Below, one piece after another: positions 1 to 9,067 of a stretch of DNA of 64,000 bases. The position numbers were made by a program, and so were the translations under genes. Source of the stretch: Planctomycetota bacterium (GTDB lineage: Bacteria > Planctomycetota > UBA1135 > GCA-002686595); the NCBI GenBank assembly GCA_002686265.1, contig NZBA01000050.1:186001-250000 (forward strand), given 5' to 3'. How positions within the stretch are numbered: the first letter of the stretch is position 1; every line of letters begins with the position of its first letter. The notes under the pieces were generated by a model. That model was not told the origin of the DNA. It did no database searches and saw only the letters and a program-made list of their open reading frames with translations.

Positions 1-1100
1 CCGCCGTCGAGCATCGAGAGCGCCACGTCCGCGGCGGCCTCGTCCCCCAGGCTCAAGAGCGAGGTCAACGACGCCTGGCGCACGGCCCGCGAGCGGTCCT
101 TCAGCCCCCCGTGCAGGGCGGCGCGCACCTCGCCGTCCGCTTCGGCCGCGGCCAACAAGCTGGCGGCCAGGGTACGTAGGGTCTCCTCGCCGTCCTCCAT
201 CAGCGCCAGCCCCAGCTTCGCCCGTCCGGCGAGCTCGGCGGCCTCCAGGGCCCAGGTGCGCCGCTGGGGATCGTCGTCGCCCAGGAGTTCCTCGATCTCG
301 GCCAGGGCCTCGACCGACCCGCCACGCGCGGCGGCCGCGAGGACGAAGGGGCGCACGTCAGCGGGCAGCACCTCGCCCAGGAGCGGTTCGAGGGTGTCCG
401 CCTCCCTTGCGCCGTCGGCCGCCATCGCTCGCGCGACCGTGCCCCACAGGTCTGCGTTTTCCAGATCCGCGACCCATTCCGTCAGGGTCGCCGCCAGGCG
501 CCGTGGGTCGCAGGTCCACATGGCCTGCGCCAAGCTGCTGCGCAGGTCGGGCGCACTGACCGGGAGAAGGGCCTGCAGCGCATCGTATTCCGCCTCCGAG
601 CCGTGGCGAACAAGGCCGCGCACCGCCTGAGCGCGCACGTCCTCATGGGGATGCTCGAGACAGCGCGCGAGGACCTCCCGCCCCAGGGGAGAATCGGACA
701 GGCGCAGGACGCCCAGGGCATTGCGCAAGACAGGAATCCCCAGGCGACTGGTGTAGTGGCGGCGGATCTCCCGGTCGAGCTCCGCGATCGCCATGTCGCC
801 GGACGCCGCCAGCTCCTCGCGCAGGTGACGCACGACCTCCAGCTGCCCGGAGCTGAGCTTGGCCACCAGGCTCGGCAGCAGATGGCTCGTGTCGGCGTCG
901 AAGTGCCCGCGTGGAGGGCAGGGATCGAACAGAGGCCGCAGGCGCGGGTCCTCGCGCCAGGGGACGGCCGGCGCCTCCGTGGCCGAGCGATCCGAGCAAC
1001 CAGCGACACCGGCGACGACGGCCGAGAGTGCGCACGCGCACACGACCCCGTGGCGAATCGCTCGCTTCAGTCTCCCAGGATTCCCTGTACGGCCAGCCAT
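1..1100 (-). CDS. HEAT-repeat-like lipoprotein (partial, runs off left edge)
   Basis: Reading from an ATG at 1100 the frame stays open to the window edge, about 366 codons. The N-terminus has a basic start, a hydrophobic stretch and a lipobox ending VAGVAGC near residue 32, so the product is probably a lipid-anchored envelope protein. The rest is made of short alpha-helical units with recurring patterns such as EDVRAQAVRGLVRHGSEAE, which fit HEAT/PBS-lyase-type repeats that usually serve as protein-binding scaffolds. The start overlaps the end of the upstream TolC-type gene by 34 nt, so the two are likely cotranscribed and may work on the same export system (inference). The C-terminus is missing and no enzymatic motif is visible in the part present. 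Confidence 0.7.
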   Translation of the reverse strand, partial: MAGRTGNPGRLKRAIRHGVVCACALSAVVAGVAGCSDRSATEAPAVPWREDPRLRPLFDPCPPRGHFDADTSHLLPSLVAKLSSGQLEVVRHLREELAASGDMAIAELDREIRRHYTSRLGIPVLRNALGVLRLSDSPLGREVLARCLEHPHEDVRAQAVRGLVRHGSEAEYDALQALLPVSAPDLRSSLAQAMWTCDPRRLAATLTEWVADLENADLWGTVARAMAADGAREADTLEPLLGEVLPADVRPFVLAAAARGGSVEALAEIEELLGDDDPQRRTWALEAAELAGRAKLGLALMEDGEETLRTLAASLLAAAEADGEVRAALHGGLKDRSRAVRQASLTSLLSLGDEAAADVALSMLDG

Positions 1101-2617
1101 CGTGCCTTCGCCTGCATGAACGAGGCGCGCGCGGAGTTCTCGCGCTGGGCAGCCTGCACGAACTGGTCCTGGAATTGCAAAACCTGGAAGTTCGTCGAGA
1201 TGCCCTCGCGGTTGCGCGCCTGTTCGGCCTCCAGTTGGCGCCGGCTGGCCGCCAGACTGGTGGCGGCCGCGGCCACGGCCTGAGCCTGGTGGGCCAGTTG
1301 CCGGCGCGCGTCGCGCACCTCGCTGGCGGCCAAGGACTCGGCCTGCTCCACAAGCAGGGTGGCCGAGCGCACCTGAGCCCGCGCAGCGCGCTCGGCGTAG
1401 CGCGCCGTGCGGTTCCCAAGAGGCACGCTGAACACCAGTCCGATGGTGTAGGTCGGGAACTCGTAGGAGAAGGCCTCCTCGAAGGCCTCGGAAGCCTGAC
1501 CCGAGAAACCACCGCTACTGGCGACCACCTGCAGGTCTAGCTGGGCACGGCGCTGGGAGACGGCCTGGCGCAAGCGCACCTCGGCGAGCTCGATCCCCAA
1601 GCGCGCCTGGCGCAGGTCGCCACGGTTCTCCAGCGCCACGGCCAGCATGTGCGACCAGTCGGTGTCGGAGGGCGCCTCGACGCTCGCCGGCTCCGGCAGG
1701 GGCGTCACCGGCTCCAGACGAGTGTCCCAGCTCTCGCGGTCCTTGCCCGGGAATAGCTGCAGCTTGAGCAGGTCGTCGGCGGTGCGCACGTTCAACAGGG
1801 CCTGCAGGCGCGCTTCCTCGCGCAGGGCCAGCTGCGCCTCGGCCTGCAGCACTTCGACGTCGGTGTTCAGACCCGCCTCGTTCACCCGCCGGTCGCGCTC
1901 GAGTTGCTCGGCCGCCAGCTCGCGGCTGGACTCGGCCACCGAGAGCTGTTGGCGTGCGAGGACCAGGTTCCAGTAGGCGTCGCTCACCCTCAGCAGCAGG
2001 TCGTGGGCGACCTGCCGGCGGCGCTCCTGAGCCTGGCGGTAGACCAGCTCCGCCTGCTGCTGGGGAGCGGTGGCGACCTCGGAGCCGAAGCCTCGCAGCA
2101 GGGGCTGGGTGAAGCTGGCCCGCACGCCGTCGGAGGTGAAGGGGTTCTCGAGGATGAAGGTGTTGTTGGTCTCGGAGTTGGTGCGATCGAAGTGCACCGC
2201 AAAAGTGCCACCGGTTTGGAGGGCGCGGGTGAGGTCGAGGCTGACGAACTGGGTGTTGAAGGTCAGCACGTCGGCGCCGGACAGCTGAGAGCTGGCCTCT
2301 TCTTCCGAATCCGTGACCGTTGCGTTGGCGGCAAACAGCCAGTCGAAGGCGCCCCAGCTCCCGCGGGCCTCGAGGCGCGCGACGTCGCCTGCGACCTCCT
2401 CGATCGAGAGACCGATGTCGTTCTGCAGGGCGAGGATGAGGGCCTGTTCGATGGTCAAGGAGAGGTGCCCGGCCGACACCTGGAGCGCGGGCGCCTCGAC
2501 TTGGGGCGGCTCGACGTCCCCGGGGGCGCTCGGCTCCTGAGCCGGGCAGGGCAACAGCGGCAGCAGCCAGGTCCAGAGGGCCGCGGTCGCGCGAGTACGG
2601 ATCGGTGTGGACATCAT
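1067..2617 (-). CDS. TolC-family outer membrane efflux protein
   Basis: 516-residue protein starting at the double ATG at 2617/2614, chosen because it is followed by a signal-peptide-like segment (ALWTWLLPLLPCPAQ); the frame extends further upstream but without a signal. It shows the duplicated layout of TolC-family proteins: long alpha-helical coiled regions rich in Ala/Glu/Gln/Arg (for example QAELVYRQAQERRRQVAHDL and a second copy near the C-terminus) between short strands, with typical LTLEQAL-like (LSLTIEQALILALQNDIGL) repeats. Such proteins form the outer membrane channel of tripartite exporters or type I secretion. No inner membrane pump or periplasmic adaptor is encoded beside it; the only neighbour that looks linked is the overlapping HEAT lipoprotein. 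The gene lies 112 bp downstream of the anti-sigma-like gene and could belong to that transcription unit. Confidence 0.85.
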   Translation of the reverse strand: MMSTPIRTRATAALWTWLLPLLPCPAQEPSAPGDVEPPQVEAPALQVSAGHLSLTIEQALILALQNDIGLSIEEVAGDVARLEARGSWGAFDWLFAANATVTDSEEEASSQLSGADVLTFNTQFVSLDLTRALQTGGTFAVHFDRTNSETNNTFILENPFTSDGVRASFTQPLLRGFGSEVATAPQQQAELVYRQAQERRRQVAHDLLLRVSDAYWNLVLARQQLSVAESSRELAAEQLERDRRVNEAGLNTDVEVLQAEAQLALREEARLQALLNVRTADDLLKLQLFPGKDRESWDTRLEPVTPLPEPASVEAPSDTDWSHMLAVALENRGDLRQARLGIELAEVRLRQAVSQRRAQLDLQVVASSGGFSGQASEAFEEAFSYEFPTYTIGLVFSVPLGNRTARYAERAARAQVRSATLLVEQAESLAASEVRDARRQLAHQAQAVAAAATSLAASRRQLEAEQARNREGISTNFQVLQFQDQFVQAAQRENSARASFMQAKARWLAVQGILGD

Positions 2618-2729
2618 CGAGTGACAGGATAGGCGATGCCCGACGCCGGCTCCACAGCGCACACCGCCCCCTCTCTCCAGAGCCCGCTCTCCTCCCCGGG
2701 CCTTCACGCGGAAAAGCCCGTCGGCCGGC

Positions 2730-3830
2730 TCAGCCGCCGGTCTCTCGCGCGCGCAGGGCGCGAACCCACTCGCTCGATACGGCCCCGGCGGCCTCGACTT
2801 CGAGCAGGTTCAGCCAGGCATCGCCGAGGGGTGCGACGCGCCGCGCCTCCCCTTGGTGCAACAGGAGCGGCGCGTGGGGGGCGTCCGCAGGCAGCGCCGC
2901 GCGCGCCCGCCCGAGAGCCGCTGCCTGCTCCGTCGTGAGCTGTCCGTAGGCCTCCGCCCGCGATAGGGCGCTGGTCCACAGGGGCTCACTCTCCCGGATG
3001 CCCGAACACAGTCGCGTCAGGGCAGCGTCGAGCTCCAACTCGCGGCCGCCACCCACGAGAAAGCGGTCCAACCACAATTCGCACCACAGGGCCTTGTGCA
3101 CGGCGCTCGCGTCGGGCGCGGGCCGCAGGGCCGGGTCGACCGCGTCCGCGGCCTCGCCCGACAAGACCCGCAGGCGCGCCCGCAGCAGGGTGTCAGCGGT
3201 CGTCCGCGTGTCGACTGCCCTCGAAGCAGTGCCGCTCTCCCGAGCGACCGACCAGCGGCTCCAACGCAGGCTGTTCTGCACGTAATGCCGCGCGCGAAAG
3301 GCGGCCAGCCGAGCCTCGTCTAGGCGCTCCTGCCCGGGATCGGTGACCTCGCGCAGGGGTTCGTCGTAGGTGGCGAAGGGGTCGAGGCGCGGAGGCTCGA
3401 CCAGGATCCGCGCCCCGCTCGGCTCCGGGCGCAACCAGCCGACCCAAGCCATCAACGGCAAGCCGAGCAGGTGCAGGAGCAAGCTGGCCGCGATGACGCG
3501 CAGGGCTGCGGAGGCCCGCAGGCGCTCGCCGAGGTAGGCGCGCACCAGGCGCAGGTCCCCACGCCAGCCGAGATCCTCACGCGTCGTGCGGTCCAGGATG
3601 GAATGCGCCAGCCGGCGCGCACGTCGCCCTTGCCCCGCATCGAGCTCGGGCGCCAAGGCGGCGCGACAATGGGCCAACCAGTCCTCCAGAGCGGCCAGGC
3701 GAGGGCCGATCTCTGGATCTGCCTCCAGTTCCGCGCGCCGGGTCGTGTCCGGCGGAGTCTCGTCCAGCAGCCAGTCGAGGAGGGCCTCGTCGTTCCACTC
3801 CACTCGGCGCAGCTCGCGTTCGCCGGTCAC
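2730..3830 (-). CDS. Putative membrane anti-sigma factor
   Basis: 366-residue protein whose GTG start overlaps the sigma-factor stop by 4 nt (GTGA), the usual arrangement for an ECF sigma factor and its regulator. The N-terminal ~100 residues are cytoplasmic and acidic/basic mixed (LDWLLDETPPDTTRRAELEA), followed by one clear membrane segment at about 110-132 (VIAASLLLHLLGLPLMAWV) and a ~230-residue extracytoplasmic part without a recognised domain. I do not see the HxxxCxxC zinc motif of ZAS anti-sigma factors, so the call rests on position and topology. Role inferred: sequester the ECF sigma at the membrane until an envelope signal arrives. Confidence 0.6.
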   Translation of the reverse strand: MTGERELRRVEWNDEALLDWLLDETPPDTTRRAELEADPEIGPRLAALEDWLAHCRAALAPELDAGQGRRARRLAHSILDRTTREDLGWRGDLRLVRAYLGERLRASAALRVIAASLLLHLLGLPLMAWVGWLRPEPSGARILVEPPRLDPFATYDEPLREVTDPGQERLDEARLAAFRARHYVQNSLRWSRWSVARESGTASRAVDTRTTADTLLRARLRVLSGEAADAVDPALRPAPDASAVHKALWCELWLDRFLVGGGRELELDAALTRLCSGIRESEPLWTSALSRAEAYGQLTTEQAAALGRARAALPADAPHAPLLLHQGEARRVAPLGDAWLNLLEVEAAGAVSSEWVRALRARETGG

Positions 3831-4438
3831 CGGACGCCTCCGTCGGGATCGGGCTCCGGTTCCAGCTTTCCGCGCAACTTGCGCAGGGCGTGGTGCATGC
3901 GGGACTTGACCGTACCCTCGGGGATCTCGAGCAAGGCCGCGATCTCGCCGTAGGGTAGCCCCTCGACGACCGCCAGCTCGAAGACGCTGCGGTGGGCCTC
4001 GCCGAGCTCCCCCACGGCGGCTCGCACGCGGCCCGCCTCCTCACGGCGTTGCAGGCGATCGAGGGGACCGATCGCCGGTTCGAGAGCCTCGACCTCCCCC
4101 ACTCCCTCCTCGTGCGCCTCCGCCCGGGCGCCGCGCCCTTCGTGCCCCCCACCTGGGATCCCCGCCCGCCGCCGCGTCCGATCGACCCAAGCATTGCGCG
4201 CCACCCGGAAGGCGTAGGCGCGGAAGCGGCCACTGGGCTGGTAGGTGTGCACGTTGCGGAACAGCTTGAGGAAAGTCTCCTGGACCAGGTCCTCTGCTTC
4301 TGTCGGTCCGGCCCCGTGGCGCCGGAAGAAGCTCAGGAAGGTCCCTGTGTGGGTCTCGACGAAGGTCTCAAAGGGCGTCGGGTCGCCGGTGCGCAGGGCC
4401 TCCAGGGGGTCGCCCTCATGGTCCCATCCGCCCTTCAA
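3827..4438 (-). CDS. ECF-type RNA polymerase sigma factor
   Basis: 203 residues. Region 2 is clear at about residues 45-90 (AEDLVQETFLKLFRN, then FRAYAFRVARNAWVDRTRRR), and region 4 with its helix-turn-helix is at about 140-195 (HRSVFELAVVEGLPYGEIAA, IPEGTVKSRMHHALRKLR). The linker between them is longer than usual and rich in Gly, His, Glu and Arg (about 91-130). The frame has only a TTG at 4438 as a convenient start; no in-frame ATG precedes region 2, so the exact N-terminus is uncertain. Coupled by a 4-nt overlap to the membrane protein downstream, which is probably its anti-sigma factor. Target promoters are unknown; the downstream TolC-type and HEAT lipoprotein genes are candidates. Confidence 0.88.
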   Translation of the reverse strand: MKGGWDHEGDPLEALRTGDPTPFETFVETHTGTFLSFFRRHGAGPTEAEDLVQETFLKLFRNVHTYQPSGRFRAYAFRVARNAWVDRTRRRAGIPGGGHEGRGARAEAHEEGVGEVEALEPAIGPLDRLQRREEAGRVRAAVGELGEAHRSVFELAVVEGLPYGEIAALLEIPEGTVKSRMHHALRKLRGKLEPEPDPDGGVR

Positions 4439-4502
4439 CGCCCCACCACAACGCCGGCCGCGAGCCGAGGTTCACCGCCAGCGGTCCCTTTTCGGGGGCT
4501 CT

Positions 4503-5033
4503 TCACGGCCCTGCGCTCCCCGAGAGCTCCACGGCGCCCCCCCGGACCTCGAGGGCGCGCAGCCAGGCTCCGGCGCAGGAGCGGCCGGGGGCGGCCCCCC
4601 AGGCGGCGAGGGTCAGCAGGCGCTCCCGAGCGTTGTTGTGGTTCAGTTCCACCCGCAAATGTTCGCGCGGGAGCCACTCCTCCACCCGCTCGGCCCATTC
4701 GATCACGGCCACGCCCTCGGCCCCCAGGCAATCCCCGGCGCCGTCCGCCAGCAGGGCCCGCCCGCGACCCTCCATCCAGGCATCGAAGTGCTGCAAGGGC
4801 AGGCGCCCTTCGTAGGTCGCGAGCAGGGCGAAGGTCGGGCTGGTCACCGGTTCCTCGACGCCCAAGCCGCGGGCCACACCGCGGGCAAAGCAGGTCTTAC
4901 CGCTCCCCAGATCCCCGCACAGGGCGAGCACGGCGCCCGCCTCGAGCACTTCGCCAAGGCAGGCGCCGAGCGCCTCGGTCTGCTCGGGGGAGCGACTCAG
5001 GAATGACCGGACGTCGGTGGGTTCATCGGCCAT
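4503..5033 (-). CDS. tsaE: tRNA threonylcarbamoyladenosine biosynthesis ATPase TsaE
   Basis: P-loop ATPase that works with TsaB and TsaD in making t6A37 on ANN-decoding tRNAs. Visible motifs: Walker A GDLGSGKT, the family-typical VTSPTFALL segment, a switch-like FDAW and VIEWAER. The ATG at 5033 is chosen because it overlaps the end of thiL by 11 nt and gives a normal N-terminus; an earlier start at 5114 would add 27 residues lying inside thiL. About 176 residues, slightly longer than many homologues because of a C-terminal tail rich in Gly and Ala. Last gene of the overlapping uvrA-to-tsaE transcription unit. Confidence 0.9.
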   Translation of the reverse strand: MADEPTDVRSFLSRSPEQTEALGACLGEVLEAGAVLALCGDLGSGKTCFARGVARGLGVEEPVTSPTFALLATYEGRLPLQHFDAWMEGRGRALLADGAGDCLGAEGVAVIEWAERVEEWLPREHLRVELNHNNARERLLTLAAWGAAPGRSCAGAWLRALEVRGGAVELSGSAGP

Positions 5034-5928
5034 GACGGTACCCGCCTTCGGAAGGGTCCCACAGGCGCCCGCCCGCGCCAAGCAGGCTACCGGAAAGGAA
5101 GAGCCCCGTTCCACGGCTCACCCGTCCGATCACGCTGACCCCCGAGATGTCCGTGCGCGCCCAGGCGGCGGGAGCCAGGGTCGCGAGGAGCTCGTGGTCC
5201 TCCCCGTCGTGCAGACCGTGCCAGAGCGCGGAGTGCCCACCGGCCCTGGCAGCTCGCCGCGCATCGGCATGGAGCGGCAGGCTCTGTAGCTCCACGCGCA
5301 CGTTCGAGGCCCGCGCCAAGCGCCAGAGATCCAAGGCGAGGCCGTCGCTGATGTCCATCATGGCCCGTGCTCCCGCCCAATGGAGGGCCACGCCGAGAGC
5401 CAGGCGCGGGCGCGGGCGAAGGTGACGCCCGAGACCGCTCCCCCCCACCGCTCCGCTCAGCACGACCAAGTCCCCCGCTCTGGCCCGATCGCGCCCGGGA
5501 GCCGGGCGGCGGCCGGCGAGAACGCCGATGGCGCTCACCGAGAAGCTCGCCGGTCCGCGAGCACAGGTCAAATCGCCACCGACCAGCGGCGCACCGTGGC
5601 GTGCGCCCTCGCGCCGCACCCCCTCGATGGCGGCTCGCATCCAGGCCGTGCTGCGCTCGCGCGGGGCGCGCAGGGCGAGCAGCAGAGCCGAGGGCTCCGC
5701 CGCCGTGGCCGCCAGATCAGACAGAGCGCGGGCGGCGGCCTTGCGCCCTAGGCGCGAAGGCGCCACGCCGAGCGCCGCGTGCACGCCCTCGACCGTCGCG
5801 TCAACGCACAGCACCCTGCGCCCGCCGCCGGCGCTCAGCACCGCAGCGTCGTGGCCGTGGCTGCCGACGAGCACCTCCGGTGCGCTCTGCCGGGCCAACC
5901 AGCGGTGGAGGCGGTCCTCATCCCACAT
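5023..5928 (-). CDS. thiL: Thiamine-monophosphate kinase ThiL
   Basis: 301 residues, AIR synthase-related fold. Phosphorylates thiamine monophosphate to the active cofactor thiamine diphosphate. Family marks visible: GSHGHDAAVL near the N-terminus, the metal/ATP-binding segment CVDATVEGVH, the RKAAARALSDLAATAAEP stretch, GGDLT, and MMDISDGLALDLWRLA in the second half. With thiE three genes upstream it covers the last two steps of thiamine diphosphate synthesis. ATG at 5928, 10 nt after the S26-like gene stop; its end overlaps tsaE. Confidence 0.93.
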   Translation of the reverse strand: MWDEDRLHRWLARQSAPEVLVGSHGHDAAVLSAGGGRRVLCVDATVEGVHAALGVAPSRLGRKAAARALSDLAATAAEPSALLLALRAPRERSTAWMRAAIEGVRREGARHGAPLVGGDLTCARGPASFSVSAIGVLAGRRPAPGRDRARAGDLVVLSGAVGGSGLGRHLRPRPRLALGVALHWAGARAMMDISDGLALDLWRLARASNVRVELQSLPLHADARRAARAGGHSALWHGLHDGEDHELLATLAPAAWARTDISGVSVIGRVSRGTGLFLSGSLLGAGGRLWDPSEGGYRHGR

Positions 5929-5938
5929 GGCGCACCTG

Positions 5939-6313
5939 TTACCAGTTCCCCCGCAGGACCACCCGCCCGCGCAGACGTTCGAAGCCCACCGGGCCTAGAG
6001 AAGCGCTGTCCGGCACCGAACAGGACTCGTCGTCGGTGACGATCCACAACCCACCCGCGAGCACCTCGGCCACCCGGCCAATCCGCAGCTCGCCTTGCGC
6101 ACCCTCGTGGAAGACGACGTCCCCGATTCGGCAGTTCCTCGGTTGCAGATCGACGACCAAGGTCGTGCCCGGCGCGATGGCCCGCAGGGGTGAGCAGCGA
6201 TCGGCGGGCATCTCGAGCAGCTCGAAGCGTGAAGCGGCGTAGAACGCGCCCGCCACCACCGCGAGCAGGGTGGCGCGCCGCATCCAGCCGAGGAGGACGC
6301 GCTGATCAGCCAC
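5939..6313 (-). CDS. Small S26 (signal-peptidase-like) membrane protein, probably inactive
   Basis: 124 residues from a GTG at 6313 that overlaps the thiE stop by 8 nt; an ATG at 6283 (114 residues) is the alternative. One N-terminal membrane segment (RRATLLAVVAGAFYAA) is followed by a small beta domain whose order resembles type I signal peptidase / LexA-like S26: CSPLRAIAPGTTLVVD at the position of the SxxPTLxxGDxV box, RNCRIGDVVFHE, GRVAEVL, WIVTDDESCSVPDS and LGPVGFERLRGRV (compare the DSRxFGPV box). The serine could be the one in CSP, but the segment that normally carries the general-base lysine reads GELRIGRVAEV with no Lys. It may therefore be a degenerate, non-catalytic homologue. Function in a thi/tsaE operon is unknown. 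Confidence 0.6.
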   Translation of the reverse strand: MADQRVLLGWMRRATLLAVVAGAFYAASRFELLEMPADRCSPLRAIAPGTTLVVDLQPRNCRIGDVVFHEGAQGELRIGRVAEVLAGGLWIVTDDESCSVPDSASLGPVGFERLRGRVVLRGNW

Positions 6314-6938
6314 GGCAGGCCGGCTCCTCGCACCAGGCGCGCGCCCGCTCGCCCGGGCGCGGACTCCCGAGCAAGTCGGAGAGAACGGCGACACCGTACG
6401 CTCCCGCCTCCCGCGCCCGAGCGACCCGCTCGGGCCGCATCCCACCGATAGCCCAGACCGGTCCATCGAATCCGACGGCGCAGCGGGTGAGGGGCGCGTG
6501 GCCCGTCGGGGCCAACAGGCCACGCTTGGAGGGCGTGTCGTGGAGCGGACCGAAGAAGAGGTAGTCGGCGCCCTCCCGCTCGCTCGCGGAGTCGTGTTGG
6601 TGGGCCGAGAAGCCCAGGCACACCTCCGCGCCCGCGACGGCGCGAGCCTCGCGCGGCGTCAGGGAGCGATGACCTAGATGGACCCCGTCCGCGCCGGCGG
6701 CAAGGGTCACGTGCAGGCGGTCGTGCACCCCCACCCAGACCTCTTCGAGCCCGAGCAAGCGCCGTACGAGGCGCAGAGTCTCGCCGTCGCTCAGGTGCGG
6801 TTCGCGCACCAGGATCGAGCGCAGCCCCGCTTCCCAGGCAACTCCCACCGCCCGCGCGAGCTCCTGAGCGTCGTCCGCACCGCGGGCGGTGCCGGGAGTC
6901 ACGGCCAACAGACGGTCGGGGAGGCGCGCGGCCGTCAC
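6306..6938 (-). CDS. thiE: Thiamine phosphate synthase (ThiE-like)
   Basis: 210 residues from a GTG at 6938 that overlaps the stop of the XPB-partner gene (GTGA); the open frame upstream is non-coding shadow of that gene. Joins the thiazole and pyrimidine phosphates to thiamine monophosphate in a TIM barrel. Visible: GADGVHLGHRSL (substrate pyrophosphate region), GADYLFFGPLHDTPSKRG (the GADYxxxGPxxxTxTK signature), VWAIGGMRPERV and GAYGVAVLSDLL at the C-terminal phosphate-binding site. The first strand has LLAVTPG where many homologues have LYLVTD. It could be a TenI-type relative rather than true ThiE, but thiL in the same operon favours a thiamine role. Confidence 0.85.
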   Translation of the reverse strand: MTAARLPDRLLAVTPGTARGADDAQELARAVGVAWEAGLRSILVREPHLSDGETLRLVRRLLGLEEVWVGVHDRLHVTLAAGADGVHLGHRSLTPREARAVAGAEVCLGFSAHQHDSASEREGADYLFFGPLHDTPSKRGLLAPTGHAPLTRCAVGFDGPVWAIGGMRPERVARAREAGAYGVAVLSDLLGSPRPGERARAWCEEPACRG

Positions 6939-9067
6939 TCCGCCAACTCGATGATGTAGCCGAGGTCGCATAGCAGGGCTCGCTGCCTGCGCGGAGTGGC
7001 GCCGCTCTTGAGCTGGACCGTCCGTTCGTCGACCACGCGCCGGATGTAGGGCCGCACCCCCGGATCGCGGCGGAAGCGCCCGAGCACCTCGGTGTTCTCG
7101 CAGCGCGCGACGCCCTTGCGGTCCAGGACGATCAGGCCGGCGCGACAGGCCCAGTCGCGGATCGAGTAGAGGACGTTTTGGGGAACGGGGGTGCGCGAGT
7201 GGCTCTCGAGGACGGCGATCAAACGCCTGAGGGACATGCCCTCGGAGAGAGCGCGCCCGACACCCTTCTCGAGGATGCGAAAGTGGATCAGGTAGCCGCG
7301 CTTCTCGCGCGAGCAAAAGCGGTCGAGGTCGTGCACCAGCTCGGCGTCGTCTCCGGTCGGAAACAGCACCACCTCGTAGTCGGGCGTGACCACCAAGTTT
7401 CCCAACGGTGGAGTCTCACTCACGGAGGGCGTCGCTCCGCCCAGCAGACGGGCACCGGCGCGCGTCAGGCGCACGGCCACGGGGTGGCCGCGCCGGTCGT
7501 ATCCGAGGTCGACCACGCCCAGCAGATAGAGGCGCTTGCGCACCCAGTGGACGAGGTTCCAGGCCAACCGTTGCAAGTCGTCCATGGCGCCGCGCGCGGC
7601 GACGGTGTCGCCCTCGGCGAAGTGATCTTCGACAGCAAGGTCATCGAGGCTCGCCAGGTAGGTGTTGCGCGCTAGGAAAGGCAGGTACATCAGGTCGTAC
7701 CAGGTGCCCGGCTCGGAACGCTTGAGCAGGCGCAGGTAGATGCGCCGCAGGCGCGCCTGGTGGAAGTACTCCCCGCCGAGCTGCGCCTCCTCGACCGCGT
7801 AGGTGAGCAGAGTGCCGAGCTTCTCGTCGAGGGCCTGGGGTTCCCACTCGCGGCTGGCGGCGGTCAGGGCGAAGGTCCGCTCGCCGGTACTCTCGATCAA
7901 ACCCTCGCGGCGGGCGAAACGGAAGATGAAGTTGAGCACCTCGGATCGCTCGAGCTCGCGCCCGGGGTTGGGGATCAGCTCCTGTAGGATGCGGCGCTCC
8001 GTGGTCTTGAATATCTCACCGTGGACGGTGAAGCGCACGTTGTGGTCGAGGATGTAGCCGATGAAGCGCGAGAGGTTGGAGACCAGATCGACACCGAGCG
8101 AGGCCTCGTCGTGCGGCGCATCGGGGTCGCCGGGGGCCGCCACCCGCCGCAGCCAGGCCAGGGTCACCTCGTTGAACACCAGGAGGGTCTCGTCGGTGTG
8201 CTGCAGCCCGTAGCGGGCGAGGTCCAGGCGGCCCACCGTTCCCACCAGCGACTCCTCGAGCAGCATTCCCCAGCGCCGGCCGTTCCAGTGTGGCAGGTCG
8301 GTCTCCATGCGTTCGAAGAGCGAGCGCGGCAGGACCCCGCCGAACTGCATGACGGCCTTCTCGACCAGCTGCCGCAGGCCGTCTGGTAGGCGCTCGATGC
8401 GCGCCACTGCCGCGGACTCCTCCGAGTACATCTTGTACATCTCTCGCAGGCGCCCGGCCCCGATGCGCGTGCTGCGCGCCGGGTCGCTGTAGACGCGGTC
8501 GAGGTGACCCTTGAGGGTCGTTCGATCGAAGATCCCCCGCCGATTGGCCCGCCGCAGGCGCAGGATGCGCACCGCGAGATCGTGCGGAACCCGGTGCCCG
8601 GGCACGCCGTGGCGGATCATCTCCGCGCTCTTCACCGCCGCCAAGAGGGCATGGCGCTCGAGCACCGCCAGGGAAGCTTGCAGGTCGTACTCCGAGAGGT
8701 AGGCCAGTTGGCGATTGGATGCCAGCTCGGCCGTAACGACCTCGTTGCGTGGAGCCGCGAGATGCACGTCGAGAATGGCCTGCAGGCGCTTGCCCATCCC
8801 AGCGATGCGGGCCTGCAAGACATCGTCGTCCTCGATCCACTCCAGGACCTGGCGCCGCAGGTCGGCCTCGTCGCTCGGCATCGCCGAGCGACGCTCCCCC
8901 GCCCAGAAGCGGAAGAAGTCACTCAGGTCGCACGCAGCCACCGCCTCCACGCAAGCGGCGGTCGTCAGCCGTCGCGGGGAGACCTTCGCTCGCGCCCGAC
9001 CGCCGTGGGACGGTGCCGTCTTGTTTGCCGCACGCTTGCGGCCCGGAGAGGGTTGGGACCGACTCAT
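6935..9067 (-). CDS. XPB helicase partner, helicase-associated winged-helix protein (Rv0862c-like)
   Basis: 710 residues from the ATG at 9067, which overlaps the XPB stop (ATGA). Only the C-terminal part is recognisable: about residues 540-700 contain the XPB/Ssl2-like helicase-associated domain, with NLVVTPDYEVVLFP, a RFCSREKRGYLIHFRI segment and TPVPQNVLYSIRDWACRAG. The same kind of segment (VPANVLQEIREWIERYG) is found in the N-terminus of the adjacent XPB protein. The N-terminal ~500 residues look all-helical with several winged-helix-like stretches and no nuclease motif I can name. In mycobacteria XPB is also followed by a protein of this type, and in archaea XPB pairs with Bax1; a repair-complex partner role is inferred from that. 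Confidence 0.8.
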   Translation of the reverse strand: MSRSQPSPGRKRAANKTAPSHGGRARAKVSPRRLTTAACVEAVAACDLSDFFRFWAGERRSAMPSDEADLRRQVLEWIEDDDVLQARIAGMGKRLQAILDVHLAAPRNEVVTAELASNRQLAYLSEYDLQASLAVLERHALLAAVKSAEMIRHGVPGHRVPHDLAVRILRLRRANRRGIFDRTTLKGHLDRVYSDPARSTRIGAGRLREMYKMYSEESAAVARIERLPDGLRQLVEKAVMQFGGVLPRSLFERMETDLPHWNGRRWGMLLEESLVGTVGRLDLARYGLQHTDETLLVFNEVTLAWLRRVAAPGDPDAPHDEASLGVDLVSNLSRFIGYILDHNVRFTVHGEIFKTTERRILQELIPNPGRELERSEVLNFIFRFARREGLIESTGERTFALTAASREWEPQALDEKLGTLLTYAVEEAQLGGEYFHQARLRRIYLRLLKRSEPGTWYDLMYLPFLARNTYLASLDDLAVEDHFAEGDTVAARGAMDDLQRLAWNLVHWVRKRLYLLGVVDLGYDRRGHPVAVRLTRAGARLLGGATPSVSETPPLGNLVVTPDYEVVLFPTGDDAELVHDLDRFCSREKRGYLIHFRILEKGVGRALSEGMSLRRLIAVLESHSRTPVPQNVLYSIRDWACRAGLIVLDRKGVARCENTEVLGRFRRDPGVRPYIRRVVDERTVQLKSGATPRRQRALLCDLGYIIELAE

